In this document: positions 26,956 through 36,889 of the stretch, piece after piece
Position numbering within the stretch: the first letter of the stretch is position 1
Layout of the letters: each line of letters opens with the position of its first letter
Source: an uncultured Lachnospiraceae bacterium
GTDB lineage: Bacteria > Bacillota > Clostridia > Lachnospirales > Lachnospiraceae
DNA length: 64,000 nucleotides
Assembly (NCBI GenBank): GCA_947053345.1
Contig: CAMRSM010000004.1
Location: forward strand, 1 to 64,000
Direction: 5' to 3'
Notes under the pieces: generated by a model
Databases searched by the model: none
The model's input: the letters and a program-made list of their open reading frames with translations, nothing else
What the model was told of the DNA's origin: nothing
Made by a program: the position numbers and the translations under genes

Positions 26956-29900
26956 TTACATCATAACCTTCGTCAGCTGCCATACAATCTCACTGAAATA
27001 CCGTGCCGGGATATCCCCCATGCGGAGAGCCTTGTCCTTGTCTGCCTCGTCATACTCATAACTTCCGCGCTTGATCGTGCCCGCCCGGTAAAACCTTGCA
27101 TCATAAACCGTGACATCCTCGTAGGAGCCTCCCACATAGCTTCCGGAAAAATGAAGCTCCACCCCGAGCCCAAGCTCCGCGTCCTCGCGGTAATATGTAT
27201 AAAACCCGCCGCCGTCCTGCACCGACCCGCGGTACCAGCCAAGCCCAGTCAGCCTGCTGTTCAGCGACAGATCATTGATTGTCCGCCCATGAAAACGCAT
27301 CAGCTTCTGCTCCGCTTCTTCCTCTTTTGTGACCGTATAAACCGACCTTTTCAGCTGTTCAAACGGCTGGACAATCTCATAGTCCTCCAGCTGCTGTTCC
27401 CATGCCTCCTTCTCTTCCCCGGCCAGCTCCACCGGATGCACCAGTCCGATCCTGCCGTTATCCGGAAGCTCATACTCATCTTCCTCCGCTGTGTTGAACG
27501 AACCGTCGTCCATGTAGCGGAAGCTCTGCAGCAATTTCCCGTTCTCATAAATTCCCCAGATCAGCCGGGTCGCAAACTGATGCATCACCGGATTCTTCAC
27601 AAAAAGCTGCTTCCACGCTGCAGTCTTCCATTCCCTCGCTGTGGAAAGCGCCATCTCCAGCCGTGCCGTCTGACTTGCCGCGGTAGCCTTCATCTGTTTT
27701 TTCAGCTGCTTAAATTCATCATAAGCCGTCTTCGCCAGCTCCGCGTCATCCTTCGCGCCTGGTGCAGGAAGGTTTTTCAGCTTCTTCCCGCGCACCATAC
27801 CCCGCGCGGCCGGGGCAGCACCATCCGCGCCGCCTTTGTTCTTCGCTTCCTGTCCGTCCGCTTCCTCCTGCTTCGCCTCGTACACCTCAATCTCAAGTTC
27901 CGGGGTTATCGTAATAAGAAATGCCCGCGGCCCGTAATCAAAGAGCCGCTCCAGATTCTCATCAAAGCCCAGATTCGGCACGATCCGGTCGGCAAGCTCC
28001 TCCCGGGTGATGCCAAGCTGCGCCGCCGCAAACAAAAGTGCATCGTTCGCCGCCGCACGAACCTGCTTGAACTTGAATTTCCTCGCAATCCCGTCCACAA
28101 TCAGAAGCGCCTGCGGCAATGGGCTTAAGCTCAGCGCCTTAACCGCCTCGCACGCGATCGCCCCCCTCGATTCCTTCGGCCATTCCCTGATATGGCGCTC
28201 CAGCTTGGCTACCATATTGCTGCCGCCATGGATGGCAGCTGCGTACAGAACCCAGCGCTTTTTCGACTCTGCCCCCGCCGCCAGCCATTTCTCAAACAGC
28301 TCGTTCACGTACACCGCCAATTCGTCCGCACACAGCGCATCTGCTAAGAACTCCGCATTTTTGCTGATTCCGCCGGCCGAAGAAGCCGGTGCTTCCCCCG
28401 CCAAAGCGGATGCCCCCTTTGCGGTAACCGAAGCATCCTTCGCCGAGGCATAGCACAGCAGGATTGCCTGCAGATATTCCTCATCTGCCTTCAGGGCTGT
28501 TTTCTTTTCCGGCATTTTCCCTGCGGTTTCTTTCTTTTCGTTCTCCGCATTCCCTGCGGCATCCCCGTTCTTCCCGCCTTCCGCTGTTCCCGCAGTGTCC
28601 TTTTTCCTTCCGCTTTCCAAATTGCCTGCGGTATCCTCTTTCCTTCCGTCCTCTGCGCCCTCCGTGTTATCCTCTATCTTTCCATCCCCCGCAAAATGTA
28701 CCGCGGAAAACGGCGTTTCGTAAGCCCACGCAAGGCTGCGCTTCCTTCCGCCTTTGTGCAGGCTCTTTACCAGTTCCCCGCGGGAAATCACTTCCGTTCC
28801 GCCTGCTGCCCCTTTGCCGTCCTCTCCGAGAAGATTTCCCAAAAGCTCCCGCACTTTCGCATTCTTCTCCTTCTCCATCGCCTGCGCGAACAGTTCCCTG
28901 TAATCTGCCCCCTGTGCCTGCCAGACCGACAGCACACGGATCGCAAACTCCCGCTGTGCCGCCTTCTTTGAGGAAACAAACTCCTTGATTTCCGCCTCCC
29001 ACTCCTTTTTCGCACACAGAATTTCAAACAGCTCCTCCTTCACCGCTTTCGAGCTGTCCTGCATATATCTTAAAATTTCGTTCTTATTCCCGTCCGCATC
29101 CTGATTCAGCAGCCGAAGCCCGACCTGACGTGCATATACCTCCGACGCAGTAAATGCATCCACGGTTTCCTCCCGCCTCTCTTTCAGGCAGCCGGAAAAA
29201 TACTCATTCACCCCGGCGAGGAAATCTTCCTCCGTGCCGCCATCCAGCCCTTCCTTCACATAATTAACCGCAAGTACCTGATAGTACATCGGCAGCCCTT
29301 CCTCGTTCAAATCCCGAAACAGTTCCCTGACCCGCTCCGGATCTAACTTGTTTCCCTGACTGGGTTTCTCGTCCGCCGTGCCGCCATCCAGCCCTTTCTT
29401 CACATAATTAACCGCAAGTACCTGATAGTACATCGGCAGCTTTTCCTCGTTCAAATCCCGAAACACTTCCCTGACCCGCTCCGGATCTACCTTGTTTCCC
29501 TGACTGGGTTTTTTGTCCGCAATCCGGCAGCTGAAAAAATGAGCAGCAGAAGCACGCCGGAAAACCATGTAGACCTCACAGCGGCGGAAAAACTCCTCAT
29601 CCTTAAAATTCAGATCATAATTCCGCAAAACCGCATACTCATACCCGCCGTGATAAGCACTCCTTTTATCATTCAAAAAGCAGTTAAACAGGGATTCCAT
29701 CCCGCAATCCCCGCGCAGGTAAAGCCTCGCCGCGTCGCCGTCGGCCGGGATATCCTTTTTCGTAAGCTCCTTGATCACCCGCTCCTTATAGTCCTTCCTT
29801 TTTTCCTCCACAAGCTTTTTGTGCAGCGCCGGAGCCGGCGCTTCCAAATGCGAAAGCATCCAGCATGCATCATTGATCTGCGCCTTTTCCAGCACGCTCA

Positions 29901-30924
29901 GATAGGCCTCCTGATTGCAGGCCGCCTGCTCCTTTAAAATTTCAACAAACGATTTTTCTTTCGCCCAGTTAATATAGCTCTCGCTGTCAATCCCAAAAAG
30001 CCGGTCGTAATGACCGCCCGCCACCCGGATATCCAGAGGATATCCGCTGCTGATTACACGGATGGCATCCAGAGTTTCCCTGTCGTTTACCGCCATGCAG
30101 ATGCGCACAATATCTTCCAGCTTCTTTGAAAGCGGGTAATTAAAATATGCCGTGCCCGCAATCAGCCGGAACAGCTGACCGATCGTTTTCCCCCTGCAGC
30201 TTAAAAATTCTTCCGGTATCCTGCCGGAAGCAATGCCGGAAAGAAGCTCCTTCTGCCTTTTCTCCCCGATCCCATTGTCGTAAAAATGGCAGAGCCCTTC
30301 CGCAAGCATCGTCTCATATTGCTGCATCTGCTCCTGATCTTCCCTTTTTATGGTATGTGCCTTCCCATCACTCTGATATTTCTGCCAGAAATACGCGGCA
30401 AACAGAACGAGACAGGCATTTCTTCCCAGTCCTTTCCCATAGCCCATCGCCCGCTGCAAGACCTCCGGATCTTTCTTCGCCACCGACATCAGATCCTCCA
30501 TCACATAAGCTGTCACCCGGTAGGTTGCCCTCCCGATACTCGCGGCGCAGACCGCTGTAACCTTTGCCACATCAGCCCCGCTAAGACCAAACTGCCGGTA
30601 ACCAATGTATGTTTTGCTCAGCAGCCAGCTGCAGGTCGCCTCCCCGATGGCAAACAGCAGCAAAAATAGATTTTTAATGCATATTTTTTGGTTGTCTTCC
30701 TTCTTTTCCTGGTATATCAGTTCATGTACAACCACCTGAAAGGCATTGGAATTTGCCCCCGCCAAGTCACGGAATTTGATCTTTTCCAGCACTTCCTCAC
30801 CCGCCTCGCCGGAAAGAAACGCGAGCGCCGCTTCCTTTTCTTCCTGCGTAAGCCCCAGTTCGTCGCACATTTCCAATATTTTTGCATCTCTTTTTTCATT
30901 CTTTTCTCTGTTCTTTTCCATCAT
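26956..30924 (-). CDS. Giant DUF4132-domain protein
   Basis: The 1322-residue cytoplasmic protein consists mainly of alpha-helical, HEAT-like repeats, with the C-terminal DUF4132 region from about residue 1045 (LKNLPAPGAKDD, then QLFVKNPVMHQFATRLIWG, GLVHPVELAGEE) to the end (GLGWYRGSVQDGGGFYTYY near 1228). DUF4132 proteins (E. coli MolR is a distant member) often occur with MoxR ATPases and VWA proteins in predicted conflict systems; none is present here. Two unstable segments stand out: a 48-residue exact-register tandem duplication (29232-29519) and a Lys/Gly/Glu-rich insert with ~12-residue repeats (28500-28680). It is a paralogue of 31023-35468 and 62172-64000. Confidence 0.8.
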   Translation of the reverse strand: MMEKNREKNEKRDAKILEMCDELGLTQEEKEAALAFLSGEAGEEVLEKIKFRDLAGANSNAFQVVVHELIYQEKKEDNQKICIKNLFLLLFAIGEATCSWLLSKTYIGYRQFGLSGADVAKVTAVCAASIGRATYRVTAYVMEDLMSVAKKDPEVLQRAMGYGKGLGRNACLVLFAAYFWQKYQSDGKAHTIKREDQEQMQQYETMLAEGLCHFYDNGIGEKRQKELLSGIASGRIPEEFLSCRGKTIGQLFRLIAGTAYFNYPLSKKLEDIVRICMAVNDRETLDAIRVISSGYPLDIRVAGGHYDRLFGIDSESYINWAKEKSFVEILKEQAACNQEAYLSVLEKAQINDACWMLSHLEAPAPALHKKLVEEKRKDYKERVIKELTKKDIPADGDAARLYLRGDCGMESLFNCFLNDKRSAYHGGYEYAVLRNYDLNFKDEEFFRRCEVYMVFRRASAAHFFSCRIADKKPSQGNKVDPERVREVFRDLNEEKLPMYYQVLAVNYVKKGLDGGTADEKPSQGNKLDPERVRELFRDLNEEGLPMYYQVLAVNYVKEGLDGGTEEDFLAGVNEYFSGCLKERREETVDAFTASEVYARQVGLRLLNQDADGNKNEILRYMQDSSKAVKEELFEILCAKKEWEAEIKEFVSSKKAAQREFAIRVLSVWQAQGADYRELFAQAMEKEKNAKVRELLGNLLGEDGKGAAGGTEVISRGELVKSLHKGGRKRSLAWAYETPFSAVHFAGDGKIEDNTEGAEDGRKEDTAGNLESGRKKDTAGTAEGGKNGDAAGNAENEKKETAGKMPEKKTALKADEEYLQAILLCYASAKDASVTAKGASALAGEAPASSAGGISKNAEFLADALCADELAVYVNELFEKWLAAGAESKKRWVLYAAAIHGGSNMVAKLERHIREWPKESRGAIACEAVKALSLSPLPQALLIVDGIARKFKFKQVRAAANDALLFAAAQLGITREELADRIVPNLGFDENLERLFDYGPRAFLITITPELEIEVYEAKQEEADGQEAKNKGGADGAAPAARGMVRGKKLKNLPAPGAKDDAELAKTAYDEFKQLKKQMKATAASQTARLEMALSTAREWKTAAWKQLFVKNPVMHQFATRLIWGIYENGKLLQSFRYMDDGSFNTAEEDEYELPDNGRIGLVHPVELAGEEKEAWEQQLEDYEIVQPFEQLKRSVYTVTKEEEAEQKLMRFHGRTINDLSLNSRLTGLGWYRGSVQDGGGFYTYYREDAELGLGVELHFSGSYVGGSYEDVTVYDARFYRAGTIKRGSYEYDEADKDKALRMGDIPARYFSEIVWQLTKVMM
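29232..29519 (-). repeat. Two tandem 144-bp repeats inside the DUF4132 gene
   Basis: Copies at 29232-29375 and 29376-29519 differ at only a few positions and encode two 48-residue units (NKVDPERVREVFRDLNEE.. / NKLDPERVRELFRDLNEE..). The frame is preserved, so copy number can change without breaking the protein. Confidence 0.85.
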
Positions 30925-31022
30925 TATCTGATTACCCCTTTCATGAAAACTGCTCCTATATGTATTTTAAAAACATAAACCAGATCACTGCTTCTTCCAA
31001 ATCATCCGCATTCCCCGCCTTT

Positions 31023-34000
31023 TCATCCGATTGCCCGCTCTGCCTGCCACAGAATCTCACTGAAATACCTCGCCGGCACACCGCCTAAACGGCAGGCTTT
31101 CTCCTCATCTGCCGCGCCGTACACATAGTCGTTGCGCCCGGCTTCCCCAATCCGGTAAAATTTTATGCCGTACACAATAATCTCCTCATTCTCCGCCTTT
31201 CTGCAATTACCTGAAAATTCCAGCCGCGCCGCCAGACCTGTTTCTGCATCCTCGCGGTAATACGCGAAAAACCTGCCCACATCCTCGACAGGAGACTGCT
31301 GCCAGCCAAGCTCCAGCAGCCTGCTGTTAAAAACCGCCCCTTCTGCACTGCGCCCGTGAAGCCGCAGCAGCTCCCGCTGCTTTGCTTCTTCCTCGGTTAC
31401 GGTAAAAATCTCCCTGTCAAGCTGCCCTATCGGCTGTGTGATCTCATAATCAGAAAGCTGTTCCTTCCATGCCGCCAGTTTTTCCGGCGGAAGTTCCATC
31501 GGGTGCAGGAGACGGATTTTTACAGTCTGCGTGGTGATTCTGCTGTCGGGGATTTTCCCGTTTTCAGGGAAGATGCCGTCGGCTGGGAATTTGCTGTTTG
31601 TCAGAGGTTGCCCGTTCGTTTTGCTTTTCCCGTTTGCCGTGAGTTCTGCGCCTGCCGTAAGTTCCTCGTCGAATGGAGTTTTCCCACTCGCCAAAGTTTT
31701 CCCGGCCGCCTGGATTTTCCCACCTGCCGGAGAGCCCCCCTCCGATGCAGGAAACACAAACTCCTCTCCATCCTCCGTATTCAGTGTCCCATCTTCCATA
31801 TAGCGGAAACTCTGCACCAGCCTGCCGCTTTCGTACACACCCCAGACCAGCCGGATCGCAAACGGGCGCATCACCGGATTCTGCACAAAAAATCGCGTCC
31901 ATGCATCCGCATCCCATTCCCGCGCGGTCGCCATTGCCTGTTCCATCCTCTGCTTCTGCCCTTCCGCCGTTGTTTTGAGCTGTTTTTTCAGCTGGCGGAA
32001 TTCCTCATAAGCAGCGGCGGCTTTTTTTGCATCATCCTTTTTGCCCGGCACGGGAAGGGTTTTCAGCCTCCTGCCGTGACGGGAGGTTTGAGCGGTTGGA
32101 AGCACGTCTGCCTGCGATACTTTCCGTCCTGCAGCTTCCTTAGCCGCCGGGCTGTCAGAACGTTTTCCCTGCGCCCGCGATACTTCCATGGATGGTTCAA
32201 GTACTGTCAAACACGCCGAATCATCTACCTTCCGGCACGATTTTTCCGCAGAAATTTCAGATTCCATCGGACACTCCGAACCTTCCTCTTTCCGGCGCGG
32301 AACTTCTCCGGATGAATTCACTCCCGTCAGGCACGCCGACTCTTCTTCATCCCGGCACAAAACCGCCTCAAACACTTCGATCTCCAGCTCCGCCGTAACT
32401 GCCACATAAAAACCGCGCGTGCCGTAATCAAAATACCGCTCTGCGTTCCCGTCAAACCCAAAATCCGGCACAATACGGTCTGCAAGTTCCTCCCTTGTAA
32501 GATTTCGCTGCACGGCGGCAAACTGCAGCACCTGAGCTGCCGCCGCACGCACCTGCCCGGATCTGGATTTCCTTGTCATCTCGTCCACCGCAAGAAGCGC
32601 CTGCGGCAGAGGATTTAGGCTCAATGCCCGCACCGCCTCGCAGGCGATAGCACTCCGCCCGTGCTGCGACCATTCCCGGATCTGCCTGGTCAATTTCCCG
32701 ATGGCTGCACTCCCGCCGTGGATCGCCGCTGCATAGAGGACAAAACGCTTTTTTGCCTCTGCGCCCTCCGTCAGCCAGCGGTCAAACAGTTCATTCACAT
32801 ACGCGGCAAATTCCCGGCTGTCGAGATCTTCCGCCAAAAATGCCGCATTGCGGCTCAGACCGTAACCGGATTCCGAAGGGTCAGATGCAGCAGCCCCCCC
32901 TGTTTTGTTTTTGCGGACGGACAGCGCACGCGCATTCTCCTTCTGTCCGTAATAACACAGCAGCACCGCCTGTAAATATTTCTGCTCCGCCAACTCCCCG
33001 TTCTGTCTGTGTACCGCAGGGAATGGGATTTTATACGCCCAGGCAAGCCCGCGCGCCGCTCCTCCCCCGTGCAGCTCCTTCACCAGTTCCCCGCGTGAAA
33101 CCGGAAGTATTTGTAAATTATCAGGTATGTTCTGGAACGGGAAAATCTGCAGCATCTCCGAAGTCTCTGAATCCTCCGCAGCCCGTGAAGTCTGCGAAGC
33201 CAGCAAAACCTGTCTGGTCTGCTCCGCCGCCGCCCCGCCGTCGCCCCCGTTCAGCGCACCCCGCAGCAATTCCCTGACCTTCGCGTTTTTCTCCTTCTCC
33301 AGAGCCTGCCGGAACGCTCCCCGGTAATCCGTTTCCGACCCTGATTCCTGCCGGCAGATCAGCGCCCGCACGGCAAGCTCCCGCTCCGCCGCACGTTTCG
33401 CCGAAAGAAGTTCCAAAACCTCCGGCTCAAACTCCCTGCCGGCGCACAAAATATCCAGCAGCTCCTGCCTTACCGACTTTGCACCGTCCTGCGAATATGC
33501 CAGAATTTCTTTTTTATTTCTTCCCACATCCCGCCGCAGCACCGAAAGCACGAAAATCCGCCCCAGCGCGTCCGCACCTGCAAACGCACGCAGAAACTCC
33601 TCCCGCCGCGCATCCTCCGAAAGATAAGCTTCAAAAATATCCGCCGCCTCAGCAAGAAAACTCTTCTGCCCCGCCTCATGCAGCAGGGTATCATAAATCA
33701 GGCTCACGGCAGATACCTGCCATTCCGGCGGCACACCCTCCGCCTCAAAATCCGCAAATATTCTCTTCACGCCCTGCGCATCCGCTGTCTCCCGCAAGTC
33801 GGCAGAATGCGTCACGTCACGCCGGAAAAAATACCCGCCGCGGTTCAACAGCATATAGATCTCACAGCGGCGGAAAAACTCCGCGTCCTCGCAATTGGCA
33901 AGATAACTGTCCACAAGATCCCGCTCGTTTCCCCCGGCGTAATAATGCTTCTCCCCATCCGGCCAACTGACCGGAAAAAGGGCATCCGCCCCGCACGCCC

Positions 34001-35468
34001 CGCGCAGATATCTGCCCGCCAGCTCCGCGTCCGCGCTCTTCTTTACCAGTTCGGCAATCACCTTCTCCCGCACGCCGTCCGGTCCGCCCAGCCCCCTTTC
34101 CGCCAAAAGCCGTGCATGCAGCGCGGAATCCTGCTCCCGGATAAGCGCGAGCATTTTGTTCGCGTCCTCCAGCTTCATCGTCCCCATTACCGCAAGATAG
34201 CTTTCGACATGATCGACGATCTGCCGCTTTAAAACCTTGAAGAACCCCTTACCATACGCCCAGCGGATCAGAATTTCGCTGTCAATCCCAAACAGCCGGT
34301 CATACACGCCTCCCGTCTCCGAAGGCGCGGACGGCGTGCCGGATAAAGTATCCTGCATGACATTCAGTGTATCTTCCGGATCTGCCGCCGCACACAGGCG
34401 GACGATATTTTTCAGCCTGTCCGACAGCATATAATTGAGACAGGACATGCTGACGGTAAGCCGGAACAGCGTCCATGCGCTGCCGTGCCCCGCTCCTGCC
34501 AGAATCGGACGCAGCCGTTCCATACCGCCGTCCGGCGCGGCAAGGGCAGCCATCCATTCCCGCCAAAGATGCGGATCTTCCTCCGGATACACCTCGCCCG
34601 GAGAAAACCTCAGACTTGCCGCATTCCGGAAATAAAGCGCCGAAAACCCGGCGACCGCGTATTCCTCATAACGGGCAAGCATCGGTATATCTTCCGCGGC
34701 AAGCCTTATGCCGCCCCCACCCTTCGGCTGTCCGCACATCGTCCCACCCTGCGCGGGAGAACCTTCCGCTTCCGCCGTCTCCCCTTGGCTGCCGCATCTT
34801 TCCGCTGTCCGCACTGCGCAGGAAAACGAATTCGAAATGGCTTTTATCCCGCAGGCACAGCCGTCTCCCTCCCCCGTCCGCACCGCGCAGGAAGATAAGG
34901 CATCGAGCCGGTTCTTCCCCGCTGCCTCCAGAAGATTTTCATATTTTTCCTTGAAATACATTGCCAGCAATACAAGCTTCCCGTTAATAAATTTGTTTTT
35001 CTCATATTCCAGCGCCCGCCTCAACGTATCCGGCTGATGATCCGCGAACTCCAGCAAACGGTTCAGGCTGTGTACGCTTGGGTAATGCGCCCCCTGACCG
35101 ATCGCTGCCCCGTACACCGCCGTCCGTTTTGCCGCATCGACACCATAAAACTCCTCCTGCCCGTAAAGCTGTACCGGCAGCATCCTGTAACAGGTTGCCT
35201 GCCCCCGCGCAAACAGGAGCAAAAACAACCGCTTCACCTCATTATTTTTCTTTCTTCGCAACAATTCCGTAAAAAGCTTTAACACCGGTCCATCCGGAAC
35301 ATCCGCCAAATCCTGAAAAGTAAAACCCGCAAGCGCCTCCTCGCCTGTCCTTCCTTCCAGAAACTCCAGCGCTGCCCTCTCCTCTTCCTGCGAAAGGCAG
35401 AGCAGTTCCAAGACAGCCGTAAACCCCCCGTTCGTATTTATGCCCTGATTGTCACTCTGGCTGATCAT
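31023..35468 (-). CDS. Giant DUF4132-domain protein (second paralogue)
   Basis: The 1481-residue paralogue of the downstream gene shares the helical-repeat body (IGQGAHYPSVHSLNRLLEF, YGVDAAKRTAVYGAAIGQG) and the C-terminal DUF4132 domain (LKTLPVPGKKDD, FFVQNPVMRPFAIRLVWG, RLLHPMELPPEK). It is longer because of low-complexity insertions at points where the paralogue has none or a different one: a Cys/Gly/Ala-rich stretch (~34700-34900), a Ser/Glu/Lys-rich stretch (~32090-32370), and a run of short Gly-Lys repeats (~31520-31740) within the otherwise conserved domain. The start at 35468 follows AGGGAAGG. The gap to the next gene is 98 bp, consistent with one operon. Function unknown. Confidence 0.78.
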   Translation of the reverse strand: MISQSDNQGINTNGGFTAVLELLCLSQEEERAALEFLEGRTGEEALAGFTFQDLADVPDGPVLKLFTELLRRKKNNEVKRLFLLLFARGQATCYRMLPVQLYGQEEFYGVDAAKRTAVYGAAIGQGAHYPSVHSLNRLLEFADHQPDTLRRALEYEKNKFINGKLVLLAMYFKEKYENLLEAAGKNRLDALSSCAVRTGEGDGCACGIKAISNSFSCAVRTAERCGSQGETAEAEGSPAQGGTMCGQPKGGGGIRLAAEDIPMLARYEEYAVAGFSALYFRNAASLRFSPGEVYPEEDPHLWREWMAALAAPDGGMERLRPILAGAGHGSAWTLFRLTVSMSCLNYMLSDRLKNIVRLCAAADPEDTLNVMQDTLSGTPSAPSETGGVYDRLFGIDSEILIRWAYGKGFFKVLKRQIVDHVESYLAVMGTMKLEDANKMLALIREQDSALHARLLAERGLGGPDGVREKVIAELVKKSADAELAGRYLRGACGADALFPVSWPDGEKHYYAGGNERDLVDSYLANCEDAEFFRRCEIYMLLNRGGYFFRRDVTHSADLRETADAQGVKRIFADFEAEGVPPEWQVSAVSLIYDTLLHEAGQKSFLAEAADIFEAYLSEDARREEFLRAFAGADALGRIFVLSVLRRDVGRNKKEILAYSQDGAKSVRQELLDILCAGREFEPEVLELLSAKRAAERELAVRALICRQESGSETDYRGAFRQALEKEKNAKVRELLRGALNGGDGGAAAEQTRQVLLASQTSRAAEDSETSEMLQIFPFQNIPDNLQILPVSRGELVKELHGGGAARGLAWAYKIPFPAVHRQNGELAEQKYLQAVLLCYYGQKENARALSVRKNKTGGAAASDPSESGYGLSRNAAFLAEDLDSREFAAYVNELFDRWLTEGAEAKKRFVLYAAAIHGGSAAIGKLTRQIREWSQHGRSAIACEAVRALSLNPLPQALLAVDEMTRKSRSGQVRAAAAQVLQFAAVQRNLTREELADRIVPDFGFDGNAERYFDYGTRGFYVAVTAELEIEVFEAVLCRDEEESACLTGVNSSGEVPRRKEEGSECPMESEISAEKSCRKVDDSACLTVLEPSMEVSRAQGKRSDSPAAKEAAGRKVSQADVLPTAQTSRHGRRLKTLPVPGKKDDAKKAAAAYEEFRQLKKQLKTTAEGQKQRMEQAMATAREWDADAWTRFFVQNPVMRPFAIRLVWGVYESGRLVQSFRYMEDGTLNTEDGEEFVFPASEGGSPAGGKIQAAGKTLASGKTPFDEELTAGAELTANGKSKTNGQPLTNSKFPADGIFPENGKIPDSRITTQTVKIRLLHPMELPPEKLAAWKEQLSDYEITQPIGQLDREIFTVTEEEAKQRELLRLHGRSAEGAVFNSRLLELGWQQSPVEDVGRFFAYYREDAETGLAARLEFSGNCRKAENEEIIVYGIKFYRIGEAGRNDYVYGAADEEKACRLGGVPARYFSEILWQAERAIG

Positions 35469-35691
35469 TTCCTTCCCTTACCATTCCCTTCTCCAATGAC
35501 AGCCCCATTCGGCAGCTGCCTGAATTATAATTTTGGTGCTGGTCACACCCTTTTTTCTGTTCTTTATACAGTACTTCTTTTTTCCCGAAAACAGGGAAAA
35601 CTGCTGACATATCTATTATACTCTTGGAATTTTCGCAAATCAATGTCTTCTTTTGAAAATACTCAGAAAATACAAGGAGCAAAAGCAGCGC

Positions 35692-35732
35692 TTGACGCAA
35701 AACATACGTTCTGATATAATTCAATACAGAAC
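35692..35732 (+). promoter_or_regulatory. Promoter with overlapping inverted repeat, before 35820
   Basis: TTGACG (35692-35697), a 17-nt spacer and TATAAT (35715-35720) form a good promoter. GTTCTG (35708-35713) and CAGAAC (35727-35732) make an inverted repeat across the -10 and start region, suggesting repression. The rest of the gap 35469-35819 holds only this control region. Confidence 0.65.
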
Positions 35733-35819
35733 ATATATTCTGGTGTGATATACCTAAGGATATAAAATCCGCATACCGGAACCGGTTGCGGCAGCTTTTT
35801 CAGAAAGGGCGAATCCGAC

Positions 35820-36626
35820 ATGACCGCATACGAGCTGATGATAAAGACAAATCATTACCTGATTCAGGGCGGCAATCTGACCGAAGCACAAAAAGAATCT
35901 CTCGTCCGGCAGCTGCTCCTTGCCAAAACCTCCCCCGCCGGAGCACAGAAATTTTACAACAGCATAACCTCCCGGGACAACACCGACGAAAACAGACGGC
36001 ATCTGTACCCGCTCTATTTTATCCCGCCCTACAATGGAGGCAGAAAATATCGAACCGTATTAACCCAGACACCAAAAACACAGATTTTATCTGCCAATAT
36101 GTACGAACTCGAAATCCTGCGTCTGCTGCATCTCTTTGCGGATGATCTCCCGGAAGTTGCCGGTATGGTTGCCGATACCCTCCGCCGTTTAAAGACAACC
36201 TGCTTCAGCTGCATGGATGACGGAGTCGGCGAATGCTTTGACACATCCCTTGTAGTGCTGCGTTTTCTGGCGGCAGCTGCTCCCGGCCAACACGCATGGA
36301 TCGAAAGCCGGATTGAAAATTACAACCGCCATTACGCGGAAAAAAAGCGTCCCCGGTATTGCCTTTGGTATTTTTGGCTCTGCCTGTCTGAACTCCCATT
36401 TGATATAGCAAAGCCGGAGCTTGACAAATACAAATTCGAAATGATAGACTTTCTTTGGCATAAAAGCCTTTCCCCCGGCAGCGGACAGAGCAGGACTCTT
36501 CATCCCCTGATATTCTGCATCCTCCGCAATAGCCTCTCAAGGTATCCCGAGTATGAATATATCCGGGAGCGGAAGCCCTGCGAAGACAAAAAAAGCGGGA
36601 GGTTATATTTTGACATGGCACAGTAG
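35820..36626 (+). CDS. Conserved hypothetical protein
   Basis: This 268-residue soluble protein is one whose name I cannot give. It is helical, with MYELEILRLLHLFADDLPEVAGM and a Cys/Asp segment TCFSCMDDGVGECFDTSLVVLRFLA that may bind metal, followed by WIESRIENYNRHYAEKKRP and a Trp-rich stretch YCLWYFWLCLSELP. The sequence has the look of a conserved family in Lachnospiraceae rather than a random frame. AGAAAGGG precedes the ATG. It has a good promoter with a possible operator and is divergent from the DUF4132 operon, so it may be functionally linked to it; this is inference from position only. Confidence 0.65.
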   Translation: MTAYELMIKTNHYLIQGGNLTEAQKESLVRQLLLAKTSPAGAQKFYNSITSRDNTDENRRHLYPLYFIPPYNGGRKYRTVLTQTPKTQILSANMYELEILRLLHLFADDLPEVAGMVADTLRRLKTTCFSCMDDGVGECFDTSLVVLRFLAAAAPGQHAWIESRIENYNRHYAEKKRPRYCLWYFWLCLSELPFDIAKPELDKYKFEMIDFLWHKSLSPGSGQSRTLHPLIFCILRNSLSRYPEYEYIRERKPCEDKKSGRLYFDMAQ

Positions 36627-36889
36627 ACCGGGTTGCTTCCTTTGTCATCCGGCAGCAGGCAGAACAGAACCAGGTTGGGCGGACTGAATTTTTGAATCTG
36701 CCTCTGCCTTCTGCCAAGCGGACGAAGGCAGCCTCCGTGACAGCATACGGTGATTACACGCTCTGCTCCTGTCTTCCGCGGGGCAGATGAAAACAGTTTA
36801 CCGCATAAACGCCGCTCCCTGCACAAACAATGATGGTATACATAAAATAGAATTATAATACTATCATAATTTTGAAAGGAGCAAACACA

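Noticed and set aside
26845-28128. 427-codon plus-strand ORF
   Set aside because: It lies wholly opposite the DUF4132 and neighbouring gene, has no ribosome site and a low-complexity product; it is a shadow of biased codon use.
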